Assembly (NCBI GenBank): GCA_029262455.1
Contig: JAJCZJ010000002.1
Location: 32,876-96,875 of the forward strand
Reading direction: 5' to 3'
Source of the DNA: Deltaproteobacteria bacterium
GTDB taxonomy: Bacteria > Desulfobacterota > Binatia > HRBIN30 > CADEER01
DNA: 64,000 nt
Shown here piece after piece: positions 1 through 10,179 of the stretch (its first letter is position 1; each line of letters opens with the position of its first letter). Below the pieces are notes generated by a model, which worked only from the letters and a program-made list of their open reading frames with translations, had not been told where the DNA came from and searched no databases. The translations under genes and the position numbers were made by a program.

Positions 1-1494
1 GCATTCCGCCAACAGTGCAAATTTTCGTTCGTCCCCGAAGCCGTCCTCATCCGCATCGCGGTAGCACAGCGGCCGTTCCCACTCGGCCCCAGCAGACCCA
101 CCAGTAATTCCCATATCGTTGCGGGTGCTACCCAACCCAGGAGGAACTGAATCCTCGTACTCAGCCCCAGGATGGCCGGCATCTATCGACGGAGATGGCG
201 GTAGAATTCTGAAGTGCGGGTCAAAGATCGGATTCTGCGAAATATTTCCGTCACCAGGGTAAATCTCGTGCTGTACGTTCGAATAGGAGATCGTAAGGTC
301 TCCCCGAATCTCGTCATCCCCGCCGTCGTTTCCAAACAAGATCGAGTTGAGAATTCCGACCTCGCCGAGATGATTGTGTATTGCCGCGTCGACAGAGTTT
401 TCTGCAAACGTGCTATTTACGACAGCCATCTGCCCCTCCGCGATGTAGACCGCGCTGCCCTCAAAGGTCCATCGTCTGTGCGCAGAAAGAAAATTCCCGT
501 TAAACAGTCCGTTCTCGATACGGAGCGCACCCGACTGAAGGAAGACCGCACCACCCCTCGTGTAGCTACGGTCCGGCGTTTGACCATGCGCTGTCATGGA
601 GCACGAGTTGTCACTGAACAAGCTCGCGACAATCTCGCAGCTCCCGTCACGAGTGTAGATCGCCCCTCCCGACGTGTGCCTGCCGGACGCCGTGAAGATA
701 GTATAGGCGTTGGCCTGATTGCCTCTGAAAGTCGATCTGACGATCCTAGAATCGCCCGCGACCCAAATCGCTCCTCCCGCGGCGTTGTGCCCCCCGAAGT
801 TGAAGTTAGCCCGATTTCCCTCGAATGTGCTGTCTTCAACGACAAGGGCCGCTTCCCCAACAACACTCTGCACATGAATCGCTCCGCCATTGTTGTGCGC
901 CAGGTTTCCGCGGAAGTGACATCGAGAAACGATCAGATCGGTGTCGGAAAGCTGGGCACGGATGGCTGCACCGAACGTGCCCCGATTGTTTTGAAAAATA
1001 CCGTTGGAGAACGTGGGTGCCGTACGTACAAGATCGAACGCCGACTCCGTGGCATCCTCGATCACGAACCACTCGAACACGCTACCAGGCGCAGCATCCT
1101 CGGCAAAGAATCCCCTCCATCCGTCCATGTTGTCGGCGGAGCTCCGAAACACGACGGGTTCCCCGCGGAGGCCGTTCACGCGAATGACGCCGTTGACCGT
1201 AACGCGGTACGGTCCAGTAAATTCAACGACAACACCTTCTGTTATCGAGAGCTCAGCGACATCCAAGTCGCAAGTGACACTCACTGGCGAATCCTGAAGA
1301 GTCCATGCGGCCCCGACCACATCGCCACAAACGCTAAGAGCCCACGAGGCGCGAGCAGACATCAGCAAAACCGCGACCCAAAGCGTCGGCGAGAGGGACG
1401 AGGACTTCAACCGCGACCGATTCTTAGCCCCCCACTGTAGTGTCGCCCGTGTCACCCTCGAAGCGTACAATCTCCAACAGCTTGCATGACCCAT
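1..1494 (-). CDS. Right-handed beta-helix secreted protein, 3' end missing
   Basis: The minus-strand frame is open from 1494 to the left edge, so the C-terminus lies outside the window. An N-terminal hydrophobic stretch (WVAVLLMSARASWA) followed by LSVCGD reads as a Sec signal peptide. After it come parallel beta-helix rungs: repeated GGAI/GGAV turns, 'STFxGN' strands and NNxG loops (for example DSTFEGNRAN and GGAVFLQSGAL). Near the edge there is a SIDAGHP motif and then CYRDADEDGFGD, a MopE-like Ca2+-binding motif. This is the usual plan of choice-of-anchor and polymorphic outer-membrane-type proteins. The start is uncertain: ATG at 1494 gives a long N-terminus, while GTG 1455 or TTG 1410 would put the signal peptide at the front. 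Family assignment is from repeat pattern only; the role is probably surface or secreted. Confidence 0.8.
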   Translation of the reverse strand, partial: MGHASCWRLYASRVTRATLQWGAKNRSRLKSSSLSPTLWVAVLLMSARASWALSVCGDVVGAAWTLQDSPVSVTCDLDVAELSITEGVVVEFTGPYRVTVNGVIRVNGLRGEPVVFRSSADNMDGWRGFFAEDAAPGSVFEWFVIEDATESAFDLVRTAPTFSNGIFQNNRGTFGAAIRAQLSDTDLIVSRCHFRGNLAHNNGGAIHVQSVVGEAALVVEDSTFEGNRANFNFGGHNAAGGAIWVAGDSRIVRSTFRGNQANAYTIFTASGRHTSGGAIYTRDGSCEIVASLFSDNSCSMTAHGQTPDRSYTRGGAVFLQSGALRIENGLFNGNFLSAHRRWTFEGSAVYIAEGQMAVVNSTFAENSVDAAIHNHLGEVGILNSILFGNDGGDDEIRGDLTISYSNVQHEIYPGDGNISQNPIFDPHFRILPPSPSIDAGHPGAEYEDSVPPGLGSTRNDMGITGGSAGAEWERPLCYRDADEDGFGDERKFALLAEC

Positions 1495-1779
1495 TTAAGC
1501 CCCCATGTCGTTTGGCCAACAATCGTCGGCGTTCTCAATAATTGCACCGGGACGACCCTACCCGCTACGATTCGGGAATAACGAGGAAGAGCGACCCATA
1601 ACCCCTGACCGAACGCCTAAGACGCGAATGCACGAAACGGCCAATTCACACTCGATCCCATCACGTGGCGAAACAAGGCTCTATGCAATTTTCGTTTTGT
1701 TCTACTGAAAGAAATTTCCTGTACACGCTCTGCGACACCATCTTGCGTTACTGTCAATTGTCCTTCACATCTCACACCT

Positions 1780-2889
1780 ATGCCCGGGAAAAAGGTCACG
1801 GATATCGAGAACGTCCACAAGGCGGCTCTTCTCGCCAGCAGGGGCGAAACACCGCGCGACATCGCTGGAATTCTCAGGGTCAGCGAACCCACAGTATCTA
1901 GACTTCTCCGAGACGCCCGAGACAAGAAGGTGCTCACACTCGAATGCAACCTGCCCCCGTCAGAAATCCGGGCACTCGAGGTGTCACTACAACCAGAAAA
2001 ACTCCGAAAGCACCTCGACCATATCGCCGGAACCAAGAAGCACCGCTTGAAGAACGTCAAGGTCGTCGACACTCTGCGATTGGACCGAACAATGCTCGGA
2101 CAGGTTTTCGCAGCTGAGGTCGCCCGCTACTTACTGAATTACGTATTTCCAAAGTCGAAACAGCTTGGCGTCGCGTGGGGCGAGAACCTCTTCCGGATTA
2201 GCCAGGAGGTTCACCAACAGCTCAAAGGCTCCGACTTCCAAGAAAGACTCAACGTCTTTCCAGTAGTTGGAGACCCTCCGCAAGTTGGGCGCACGCCGGA
2301 GTGGAGCGCGTCGAATATCGCAGCACTTCTCGATTCAGCATTCAACGGGAATCAAGTACACGAGAATTCCCTGACAGGAGTCGCCGCTTCTGTTCCGGAA
2401 GAGTACCTAGAAGAAGAGGTTAAGGCGATTTTCAAGTTCTTCCGAGAGATCGCACCGTACGACGAGGTGTTCGGCGGCAGGAAACCCGGACTTGTCGACC
2501 GCATCGACTGCTTCCTAACCGGAGTCGGCACGACCGCATCAAAAAATAACCCGCTCTTCGGTGCGAACAGCAAGGGCGCACTGCAGAAGTTTCTCAAGAG
2601 AACTACCTTCGGTAACATCGGCGGCATTTTTCTCAAGCGACCAAATCTCTCTCCCAAGGACGCCTCACGCCTCGACGCGCTCGGAGAGCGATGGACCGGA
2701 ATTCAGCTCAAGCACGTCGAGAAGCTGGCTCGGCGTTCCTCCGAAAAGAATCAACCGGGCGTTGTGGTGGTGGCAAACAGCGGAAAGCGAGAGGTTGTCG
2801 AGCAATGTGTCCGCCTGGGACTCATCAACCAGCTGATCGCCAATACGACACTATCCGCCGAGATTCTCGCACCACGACCTCGCCGTTAA
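1780..2889 (+). CDS. SorC/DeoR-type sugar-binding transcriptional regulator
   Basis: 369 residues. The N-terminus carries a helix-turn-helix (about residues 12-50, with TPRDIAGILRVSEPTVSRLL). The rest matches the SorC phosphosugar-binding domain: LGVAWGENL for the first strand and loop, GVGTTASKNNPLF for the sugar-phosphate loop, and a C-terminal GVVVVANSGKREVV block followed by LGLINQLIANTTLS, the position where SorC proteins read 'GLINVLITD'. Members bind a phosphorylated sugar and control a nearby catabolic operon. No transport or kinase genes lie beside it here, so its target is unknown. It stands alone between two surface-protein genes. ATG at 1780 has no clear Shine-Dalgarno sequence but is the only start that keeps the whole HTH. 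Confidence 0.8.
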   Translation: MPGKKVTDIENVHKAALLASRGETPRDIAGILRVSEPTVSRLLRDARDKKVLTLECNLPPSEIRALEVSLQPEKLRKHLDHIAGTKKHRLKNVKVVDTLRLDRTMLGQVFAAEVARYLLNYVFPKSKQLGVAWGENLFRISQEVHQQLKGSDFQERLNVFPVVGDPPQVGRTPEWSASNIAALLDSAFNGNQVHENSLTGVAASVPEEYLEEEVKAIFKFFREIAPYDEVFGGRKPGLVDRIDCFLTGVGTTASKNNPLFGANSKGALQKFLKRTTFGNIGGIFLKRPNLSPKDASRLDALGERWTGIQLKHVEKLARRSSEKNQPGVVVVANSGKREVVEQCVRLGLINQLIANTTLSAEILAPRPRR

Positions 2890-3154
2890 AATATCGCAAC
2901 CTTCGGCAATCCCGTGCGTCCGCCGAGCGGCTGACACGTGTCCCCCGAAGGCCGAGTTTCAGTGCTGCGTGAAAGAACATGGGCTTAGCGGGGAACACTC
3001 AAACCCACCCAAATAGGCTGCGGAACAGCCAGGTTTTCTGGAAACATTGGCCTGGGCCTCTTCCACCACTGTGTTTACTCGGAACTCTGTACCCAACCCG
3101 GTTTCACCGCAGTAACCAACCAACGTAAGGCGTCCTCGACCACACTCCGCAAAT

Positions 3155-4771
3155 TCACTGCCTCAGCCTGGGATTGTCCAGGGCCCACGCCGCGCCGCCA
3201 GCAAGCGAAGCGTCGTTACCGTTTACGCTTCGGTCGGCTGACACCTCTCCTTGGCCTTCATCGAAAGACCAGAAACCTGCCAATCCAGCTTCCGTGCCGC
3301 TCAAATCCTGGGCGAGCATTGAGCGAACTTGATCCTCTGAAAGTGCCAAGGTCCAGATGCTGAGTTCATCCACTCGTCCGACGAAGAACCTTTCCCCGGA
3401 GGGGAATCCGACACGCAGGTTGCGATTCCCTGCGACAATGTTTCCAGAAACGCCCCGGCTGAAGAACAGCGCGCCATCCAGGTATAGTCGGATCGCCGCG
3501 CCGTCATAAGTGTAGGTCAGATTCGCCCATCGCTCCGCAAACGGCGGCAGCGAGATGCTGTCGTTGAAATATGAGGTCCGGGTCGTGTTAAGACGCGCGA
3601 AAACCCGTCGTTGTCGCGGAGAGACCCCGAGGTAGAAGCTGCTTGTGTTAAACTGGGTGCCATCTTCGAGAAGCATATGCATCCCCGAAACATCGTCCGC
3701 CTTAATCCAAACTGAAATTGTGAACGCGTTCGTCACGCCAAATCCACGCAGCGTGGTCGGGATCTCCAGGTAGGCTCCCGAACCATCGAGATCCAGCGCA
3801 TATCCGACATCTTCCAGGACCAAGATGCCCACATCCGTAACGCCGTCAGCGACCACTACCCCGCGACCAACCCCGAGAAGCCCCGTGCCACCAACATCGG
3901 CCGTCGCGACAGCAGTGACTGACTCACCCGAGGGGACCTCAATGTCCGTAAACGAAAAGATCCCATCAGGCGCGAGCGAGGGCACACTCTGGCCGAACAG
4001 TGTTACGTTCGCATCCACGACAGGGGTCCCGTCAAGCAATTGAGTGCGGCCTTCCACCGAAGTCGTCACGAGTTCTTCCTCAACACGCATCCGGTAGACT
4101 GCTGCAGCGCCGTCGTTGACTGCAGTAATGAAAGCAACGCCCTTCCCGTTTCCAGACACCAAGCCATCTTCATCGACCGATGCGATCGCAGCGTTGCTAG
4201 TCCGGTACACAGTCCACGCGACACGAGCGCTAAGATCCGGGCGCGAACCGTCCCCCAGTAGTCCGGTCGTCACAAGCTGCGCCGCACTTCCAACCATCAG
4301 AAGGCTAGTATCTGCGGTGATCACCAACGACTCCGGTAACGGAGGTGCAATCGTCGTATAGGTGAGATTGCCGATCGTGAACGTTTCTCCTTGCCGAATC
4401 TGAAACGGTTCGCTGAAGACATACTCCGTGCGGCCTTCTATCGTCCTAGACCCGACCAACCTGAGGAAGTCATCGCTGAGGAAGTCGGGCCGCGTCCCCG
4501 GACCTCCCGCACCAAAACGATCCCCCGCGGAAAGGTTCGGGATCCTGAAACTCCCGTCCGGATTAGGACGCACCGAGCGACCGTTAACAGTCAGAGTCCA
4601 AGATTCGTCGAGCACCTGGCAATCGCCTTCCGTAACCAGGATGACGCCGACGATCGTACACAAGACAAGAAGGAGCTGCAGCAGCTTCGCCAAGCTCTCA
4701 GAGCATGAACAGGCGAGACCTGGCACCGGTCTCACAAGAGCGACAAGCTCCTGAACATCGTATACAGACAT
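3155..4771 (-). CDS. Secreted LamG-domain protein with Big_2-like domain
   Basis: About 538 residues from ATG 4771 (GTG 4789 is also open). A hydrophobic segment LLQLLLVLCTIVGVILV precedes the mature start near DCQVLDESW. Next is a roughly 95-residue module (LTVNGRSVRPNPDGSF, FGAGGPGTRPDF, SDDFLRLVGS, EYVFSEPFQIRQGETF) almost identical in layout to the protein at 10180-11580. A bacterial Ig-like Big_2 domain follows (ASVDEDGLVSGNGKGVAFITAVN), then a carboxypeptidase-regulatory-like beta-sandwich. The C-terminal 200 residues are a LamG/concanavalin-A-like domain: ISVWIKADD, LTYTYDGAAIRLYLDG, VGRVDELSIWTLALSEDQV and GFWSFDEGQGEV. LamG domains usually bind glycans or matrix. It diverges from the gene starting at 4955. 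Confidence 0.8.
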   Translation of the reverse strand: MSVYDVQELVALVRPVPGLACSCSESLAKLLQLLLVLCTIVGVILVTEGDCQVLDESWTLTVNGRSVRPNPDGSFRIPNLSAGDRFGAGGPGTRPDFLSDDFLRLVGSRTIEGRTEYVFSEPFQIRQGETFTIGNLTYTTIAPPLPESLVITADTSLLMVGSAAQLVTTGLLGDGSRPDLSARVAWTVYRTSNAAIASVDEDGLVSGNGKGVAFITAVNDGAAAVYRMRVEEELVTTSVEGRTQLLDGTPVVDANVTLFGQSVPSLAPDGIFSFTDIEVPSGESVTAVATADVGGTGLLGVGRGVVVADGVTDVGILVLEDVGYALDLDGSGAYLEIPTTLRGFGVTNAFTISVWIKADDVSGMHMLLEDGTQFNTSSFYLGVSPRQRRVFARLNTTRTSYFNDSISLPPFAERWANLTYTYDGAAIRLYLDGALFFSRGVSGNIVAGNRNLRVGFPSGERFFVGRVDELSIWTLALSEDQVRSMLAQDLSGTEAGLAGFWSFDEGQGEVSADRSVNGNDASLAGGAAWALDNPRLRQ

Positions 4772-4954
4772 AGCCAAACGCTTGTGCACGTGCGCCTCGA
4801 TTCTTCTGGTCGCTCTCCGATCAACTCAACTATCAGCGTTGAGCCGCCTTGCGCCAGCGATATGTCGCTAGCTAAAAGCGAGTAAGCCACAATCTGTTGC
4901 CGAGCCCCCCCGTCTCATGCCATCAGTAGTTGCACCAGCGGGAGGTAACGCATC

Positions 4955-7900
4955 GTGACAGTTCGGTCGGTTGCTGTCGTATTCGTGGCAGCTCTACTAG
5001 GGGCCTCGTCCGCTCAGGCGGTCTGTGATGGAGACTGCGACAACAACGGCACCGTCTCGATCAACGAGTTGGTCCGCGCCGTCGGCATCGCGCTTGGCAA
5101 CAACGACCCCAAAAGTTGCTCGCGGGCTGACTTCAACGGTGATGATACCGTTGCCATCAACGAGCTGATCACCGCAGTCAGGAGCGCACTCGATGGGTGT
5201 CCTGCGGAACTGCGCATCGTCGAGCCACCGTCCGGAACGGTCACCCCGAACGATGCAATCAACATCCTCGCCCAAGTCCCCTCGGAGGCCCTGTTCCTAG
5301 AAGTGCAAGCTCCTTCCGAATCACGCCGGCTCGATTTGGCGGAGATCGAGGGCGATCCTTTATCATTCTCGGTTGCGCTGGGCGCCAATTCGATCAACGA
5401 CATCTTCCTCACGCCGATTTTCGCGAACGATGAAAGGGGGCGGGTAAGCAAGCTCTCAATCACCCAAGACGGTGATGGCCCCAAAGTCTTCATCGATTTC
5501 CCACAAGATGAAGCGGAGCTAACGACGGAAACAACCGACGTAGCAGGTCGGGTGTCAGACCTCCTGAGCGGCTTCGATGGGCTGACAGTCTCGGTCAACG
5601 GAACACCAGCAATCGTCGATCGCGGGATTGGAACAAACGGGACATTCTTTCTGCCGAACGTTTCTCTTGAGACTGGAATGCCAACCGAAGTCACCGCAAC
5701 AGCAACTGACTCGGTCGGCAACGAGACGTCAGCCTCGATCGAGATTACACGAGTCGAGATCCCAGCGGACGCTCCAAGAATGGTGGTCGTGTCCGGTAAC
5801 GCACAAGAAGCACAAGTGGAAACGGAACTGCCTCAACCGGTAGTGGTACAGGTTCTTCGAGCGGACGGTTCCCCCTTTGCCAACAAGATCGTGACGTTCA
5901 AAGTCACCCGTAGCGACGGCCGATTGAGCATGGAGCCGGGCCAAGAAGGTTCGATGATGCTTCAAGTTCGAACCGATGAATCCGGCGAGGCCGCTGCGTC
6001 CTGGACACTTGGAACCAACGCGGGCTGTGGGAACAATCGCATCGAGGCGACGTCTACTGATATCGTCGGTACCACCTTCTTCTGTGCATCTGGCAACCCC
6101 GCACCCGCTGCCCAGATCAACATCGGCTCGGGCAACGATCAATTGGTCGAGGTCGGCGCTGTGACCCCGGATCCTTTGAGAGCCTGGGTCAGCGACTCCT
6201 GCAACGGCGTTGCTGGAATCCCAGTAGTGTTCGACGTCGTCTCAGGGGATGGGCGGGTGAACGGACAACAACGAACGACAGTCACAACTGGCCCGACCGG
6301 ACACGCCGAGGCCGAGTTCACCACAGGCCCCGATGCTGGCAACCACAGAATCACCGCATCTTTCGAAGGTAACCCCAGCGGGCCAGCAGAGTTCGTCGTG
6401 CGAGCCGTCAAACGCGAACAATCGCAACCGACCGCCTTCCAAGGCGTCGTTCTAGACAATGCAAATCAGCCGATCGGCGGCGCAGAATGCACCATCACGA
6501 TCAATGGCGCAGCCCTACCTCCGCTAACGACCAACGATTCTGGGTTCTTTGAGTTCACCAGCATTCCCGCCGGCCCTGGTCACATCGCAATCAACGGACT
6601 TGTTGCGACGAAACTCGGAGGTGAAGACATACCGCCCGGATCGTTTCCTTCACTAGCATTCGACATCGCGTTGGTCCCAGAAACGACCAATACACTCCCA
6701 GGTCCAATCCTCCTCCCACGACTCGATCCCGCCAACGCACGAGAGTACAGCACGACCGACGATACCGTGTTGACGATCGAAGGCATGGAAGGACTCGTCA
6801 TGACCGTCATTGCCGGATCGATGACTATCGACGGTGAACCGGCACCCGACGGGACCATTCTGTCGTTAAACCAGGTCCATCACGACGACATTCCGATGCC
6901 CATGCCGGATGGCGCCGCTCCTCCGTTCGCTTGGACGCTCCAACCGCCAAACGCCCACTTCGATCCGCCAATCAAGATCGAGTATCCGAACATGACCGCA
7001 CTTCCGGCCGGCGCTATCTCCTACTTTCTTAGCTTCAATCACGCCACGAACGAGTTCGAGATCATCGCTACCGGCACGGTCTCAGAGGATGGATCAACCA
7101 TTACAACCGACCAAGGTAGCGGTCTGGAGATATCTGGCTGGGGCTGCAATTGCCCACCGTACGCAGTGACTGGGAGCTGCGAGAGCTGTGACCCGTGCTC
7201 TGAGTGCAGCGATGGAACACTGGGGCTACCAAACGGAGGACCGTGCGATGGCGGGGACAGCTGCCGTATATACCAGTGTCAGGACGGAGTATGTGTTGAG
7301 GTCGCCTCGAAATTGGACGGCGCCGAATGCGAGGATGATGAAAACCAGTGCACGGCCGACGTTTGCAGGGAAGGCGTCTGTACGCACGAGCCCATGCCCG
7401 CTGCACCATGCGACGATGGCAATCCTTGCACCGCAAACGACATTTGCAACGGGAACGTTTGCGCGAACGGTATCCCGCTGGCCGACGGATCCCCGTGCCA
7501 GAGCGAACGAAACAGTTGTGAGCTCGCCGTTTGCCTAACCGGGAGCTGCACCCCCGTTGCCTCTTTAGTAGACGGGACGCAATGCGAAGACGATGACGAC
7601 CCGTGCACCTCGGACATCTGTCAAATGGGCACATGCGCTCATCCCATAGCCCCTGGCACGCCGTGCGAAGGCGACGACGACTGTACAGAGGACGCCTGCA
7701 ACAGCGCAGGTGTGTGCGAGCCCATTACCGTATTGATGGATGGTCTTCCATGTTCACCTGACTCTGAGGGGTGCACCTTGGACATTTGCCAAAGCGGTTC
7801 CTGCAGTCATCCACTTGCGCCAGCCGGTTCACCTTGCGAATCCGACGGAAACGAGTGCTTCGAGGATGCATGCAGCGAATTCGGGGACTGCGTTCCGACC

Positions 7901-9886
7901 GCACCGGCCCCCGACGGCACAGAATGTACGGACGATGGCAACGCCTGTAGATCGGACTTGTGCATGGGCGGAACGTGTCAGCACCCGCCGAGGGCCGCCG
8001 GCTCACCCTGTGAGTTGGATACCGACAATTGCACCGTCGACGCGTGCAACGGTACCGGCACTTGCCTCCAGGTAGACATCGCACCAGATGGGACACCGTG
8101 CCTTGAGGACGGACGGTCCTGCACCGACGACGTGTGCAGCCAAGGTGGCTGCAACCACAGTCACCGCCCAAACGGAACGGCCTGCGATCTCGACCGCGAT
8201 GAATGCACTGACGACTTCTGCATGTCTGGCGATTGCATTGCCGGCGATACTCTACCATCGTGCAACGACACAGATGGTGACGGCGTTGAAGACGCTGTCG
8301 ATAACTGCCCCTACTTCGCGAACGCCGATCAGGCTAACCTAGATGGCGACGGAATGGGCGATGCCTGTGATAACGATGACGATGGCGACGGGATAGAAGA
8401 CGGGATAGACAACTGCCCGGACAACGCCAATGAATCACAGGAAAACTCCGACGGAGACGCTCTTGGGGACGCCTGCGACAATTGCCTGAACACATCAAAC
8501 GATAGCCAATCCGATATTGACGACGACAGCGTAGGGGACTTGTGCGACAACTGTCCGGAGCAACATAATCCAGACCAAGTCGATTCCGACGGCGACGGTC
8601 TTGGTGACGATTGCTCAATCTGCCAGTTCACGCTGACTACCGACCGAGGGCCAAGCCCCACACCGTGCACCGCTGCAATCCAAGAGATTTGGTCGGAGCA
8701 ATTCGGACAAACCAACAACCCTTCATTCAATGCGATTCCAGGTCGCGCGGGGACACTAGAGCAAGAGGAGAGGTTGCTCGCAATCGGTGGTGATCGAGCC
8801 AAGGTTGCGCGGGTTGGCTTGAAGTTGGCCGTCACTCCGCCGGAAGCTGATGCCAACCTGATCGTCGCAATAATCGATCCTGTCAGCCGGCTAGTCGCGG
8901 CTTCGACTACTGTAACTCAATCTCAGGTCGATTTCCGGGGAATCGCCATAGCTCACCTCTCCGTATCGAGCCCGTCACCGCAAAGACACCGCGTCATAGT
9001 TGTGCACGACATTGGTCGCGATGGGAGAATCTCGGCCAGCGATCCAACGATATACACGTCACCCTACGAGTTGCGACTTGTTGGGAAGGCAGAATACCAG
9101 TCCGCTGCGAACAGAATCAGCGTTGCCCTTCCTTTCGCCTTGCGAATTTATCCGGTCGCCGGGGCGTTCCTTCAATCGTTCTTCGACGATTCAGTTGCCA
9201 GTGTCCCTGGACTCGGATGCGAGAGCAGGGCAAGCGGGAGCACAGCAAAGCTCAATATTGCTGATCCGCGGCTCAACTCGGCCACTGGCTTCCGCCCATC
9301 GGGCGCTAGCGCCCGAATCCGGGTGAACTCATTCTCCAGCCAAAGCTGCGTCGCACGGAAGATTCTCGCTAGTAGCGCAGTCAAATCTGCAGTTCGAAGT
9401 GCCCTCGCACGTCAAAGCGCAACAGGAATATTGATCAGTGGAGGCAGTCGGTGCGAAGAGAAAGGACGCCTACGGTTCTGTGCATTCGACCTCAAGTACA
9501 CCGATTTTCAAAAGAAGCGTTCCGATCTCATCAGATCGGGGGAAATCGGCTTCGAGGAGCAAGTTGACCCAGATCTCTTTTACGCGTTCGACCATGTCAA
9601 GTTTACTAACGGGTCGATCCTCGTTGCCGTAGACCCAACAAGCCTACAAGTAGTGGCCGTCAACGTCAGCGCCGATCTGGAAGATCTCTACGATTGGGAC
9701 ATAGCACTAGAAGACTGCCACCCCAGCCTGAAGTACTGCTTTGTGAAAGACTCCGACCTCGGCGAGCTACAGGCGGGATACAATACCCTCGGGAAGCACG
9801 GGCGCATCCATAGGAGCGTCGTCAGAATCGACGGGACTCTGCCGGGTTTCGACTATTGCCTTTCCGAATGTAAGCTGGGCGGGTGA
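4955..9886 (+). CDS. Giant secreted protein: dockerin-like, Ig-like, Cys-rich and TSP3 repeats
   Basis: 1643 residues. GTG start chosen because GGAGGT lies 8 nt upstream (4941-4946). Residues 1-22 form a signal peptide ending SSAQA. Residues 24-80 hold two dockerin/EF-hand-like Ca2+ loops (CDNNGTVSINELVRAVGIAL and FNGDDTVAINELITAV). Ig-like domains follow, two of them Big_1-like around 270-490, then a carboxypeptidase-regulatory-like domain and a block with FAWTLQPPNAHFDPP. Residues about 729-1100 are cysteine-rich repeats of the type CDDGNPCTANDICNG. Residues about 1104-1222 are thrombospondin type 3 repeats (DTDGDGVEDAVDNCP). The last 400 residues are unrecognised. The central part is paralogous to the 34524-39104 product. 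Likely a surface or extracellular Ca2+-stabilised protein; no enzyme motif seen. Confidence 0.85.
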   Translation: MTVRSVAVVFVAALLGASSAQAVCDGDCDNNGTVSINELVRAVGIALGNNDPKSCSRADFNGDDTVAINELITAVRSALDGCPAELRIVEPPSGTVTPNDAINILAQVPSEALFLEVQAPSESRRLDLAEIEGDPLSFSVALGANSINDIFLTPIFANDERGRVSKLSITQDGDGPKVFIDFPQDEAELTTETTDVAGRVSDLLSGFDGLTVSVNGTPAIVDRGIGTNGTFFLPNVSLETGMPTEVTATATDSVGNETSASIEITRVEIPADAPRMVVVSGNAQEAQVETELPQPVVVQVLRADGSPFANKIVTFKVTRSDGRLSMEPGQEGSMMLQVRTDESGEAAASWTLGTNAGCGNNRIEATSTDIVGTTFFCASGNPAPAAQINIGSGNDQLVEVGAVTPDPLRAWVSDSCNGVAGIPVVFDVVSGDGRVNGQQRTTVTTGPTGHAEAEFTTGPDAGNHRITASFEGNPSGPAEFVVRAVKREQSQPTAFQGVVLDNANQPIGGAECTITINGAALPPLTTNDSGFFEFTSIPAGPGHIAINGLVATKLGGEDIPPGSFPSLAFDIALVPETTNTLPGPILLPRLDPANAREYSTTDDTVLTIEGMEGLVMTVIAGSMTIDGEPAPDGTILSLNQVHHDDIPMPMPDGAAPPFAWTLQPPNAHFDPPIKIEYPNMTALPAGAISYFLSFNHATNEFEIIATGTVSEDGSTITTDQGSGLEISGWGCNCPPYAVTGSCESCDPCSECSDGTLGLPNGGPCDGGDSCRIYQCQDGVCVEVASKLDGAECEDDENQCTADVCREGVCTHEPMPAAPCDDGNPCTANDICNGNVCANGIPLADGSPCQSERNSCELAVCLTGSCTPVASLVDGTQCEDDDDPCTSDICQMGTCAHPIAPGTPCEGDDDCTEDACNSAGVCEPITVLMDGLPCSPDSEGCTLDICQSGSCSHPLAPAGSPCESDGNECFEDACSEFGDCVPTAPAPDGTECTDDGNACRSDLCMGGTCQHPPRAAGSPCELDTDNCTVDACNGTGTCLQVDIAPDGTPCLEDGRSCTDDVCSQGGCNHSHRPNGTACDLDRDECTDDFCMSGDCIAGDTLPSCNDTDGDGVEDAVDNCPYFANADQANLDGDGMGDACDNDDDGDGIEDGIDNCPDNANESQENSDGDALGDACDNCLNTSNDSQSDIDDDSVGDLCDNCPEQHNPDQVDSDGDGLGDDCSICQFTLTTDRGPSPTPCTAAIQEIWSEQFGQTNNPSFNAIPGRAGTLEQEERLLAIGGDRAKVARVGLKLAVTPPEADANLIVAIIDPVSRLVAASTTVTQSQVDFRGIAIAHLSVSSPSPQRHRVIVVHDIGRDGRISASDPTIYTSPYELRLVGKAEYQSAANRISVALPFALRIYPVAGAFLQSFFDDSVASVPGLGCESRASGSTAKLNIADPRLNSATGFRPSGASARIRVNSFSSQSCVARKILASSAVKSAVRSALARQSATGILISGGSRCEEKGRLRFCAFDLKYTDFQKKRSDLIRSGEIGFEEQVDPDLFYAFDHVKFTNGSILVAVDPTSLQVVAVNVSADLEDLYDWDIALEDCHPSLKYCFVKDSDLGELQAGYNTLGKHGRIHRSVVRIDGTLPGFDYCLSECKLGG

Positions 9887-10179
9887 CACACCGAAATGGC
9901 AGATCACACAGCCAACTTGCGACCTTCATCCAGGATCGCACCGAATTCCATGCCTGTGACAATTGAGCCGTGCACCGCTGCCGAACTTCTGAAGTCCGGT
10001 GAGCCTGCATCGATCGCAGTGACTGGCGGACCGTGGCATGGCTCGGCACCAAGAAGAGCCCCGGGCCCACGCCCTAGAATGACCGAAGGCCCGACGGGAA
10101 GTCGCTCTGAACTCAACAGCCTTAGTTGGGCGCGCGCGTGCGCGATCCGCATCGGCGCAGGCCTCACGATACTGGCACC

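Noticed and set aside
214..1440. 408-codon plus-strand open frame
   Set aside because: It is in codon phase with the minus-strand beta-helix gene, which has a signal peptide and repeats; the plus-strand product is arginine-rich without any pattern.
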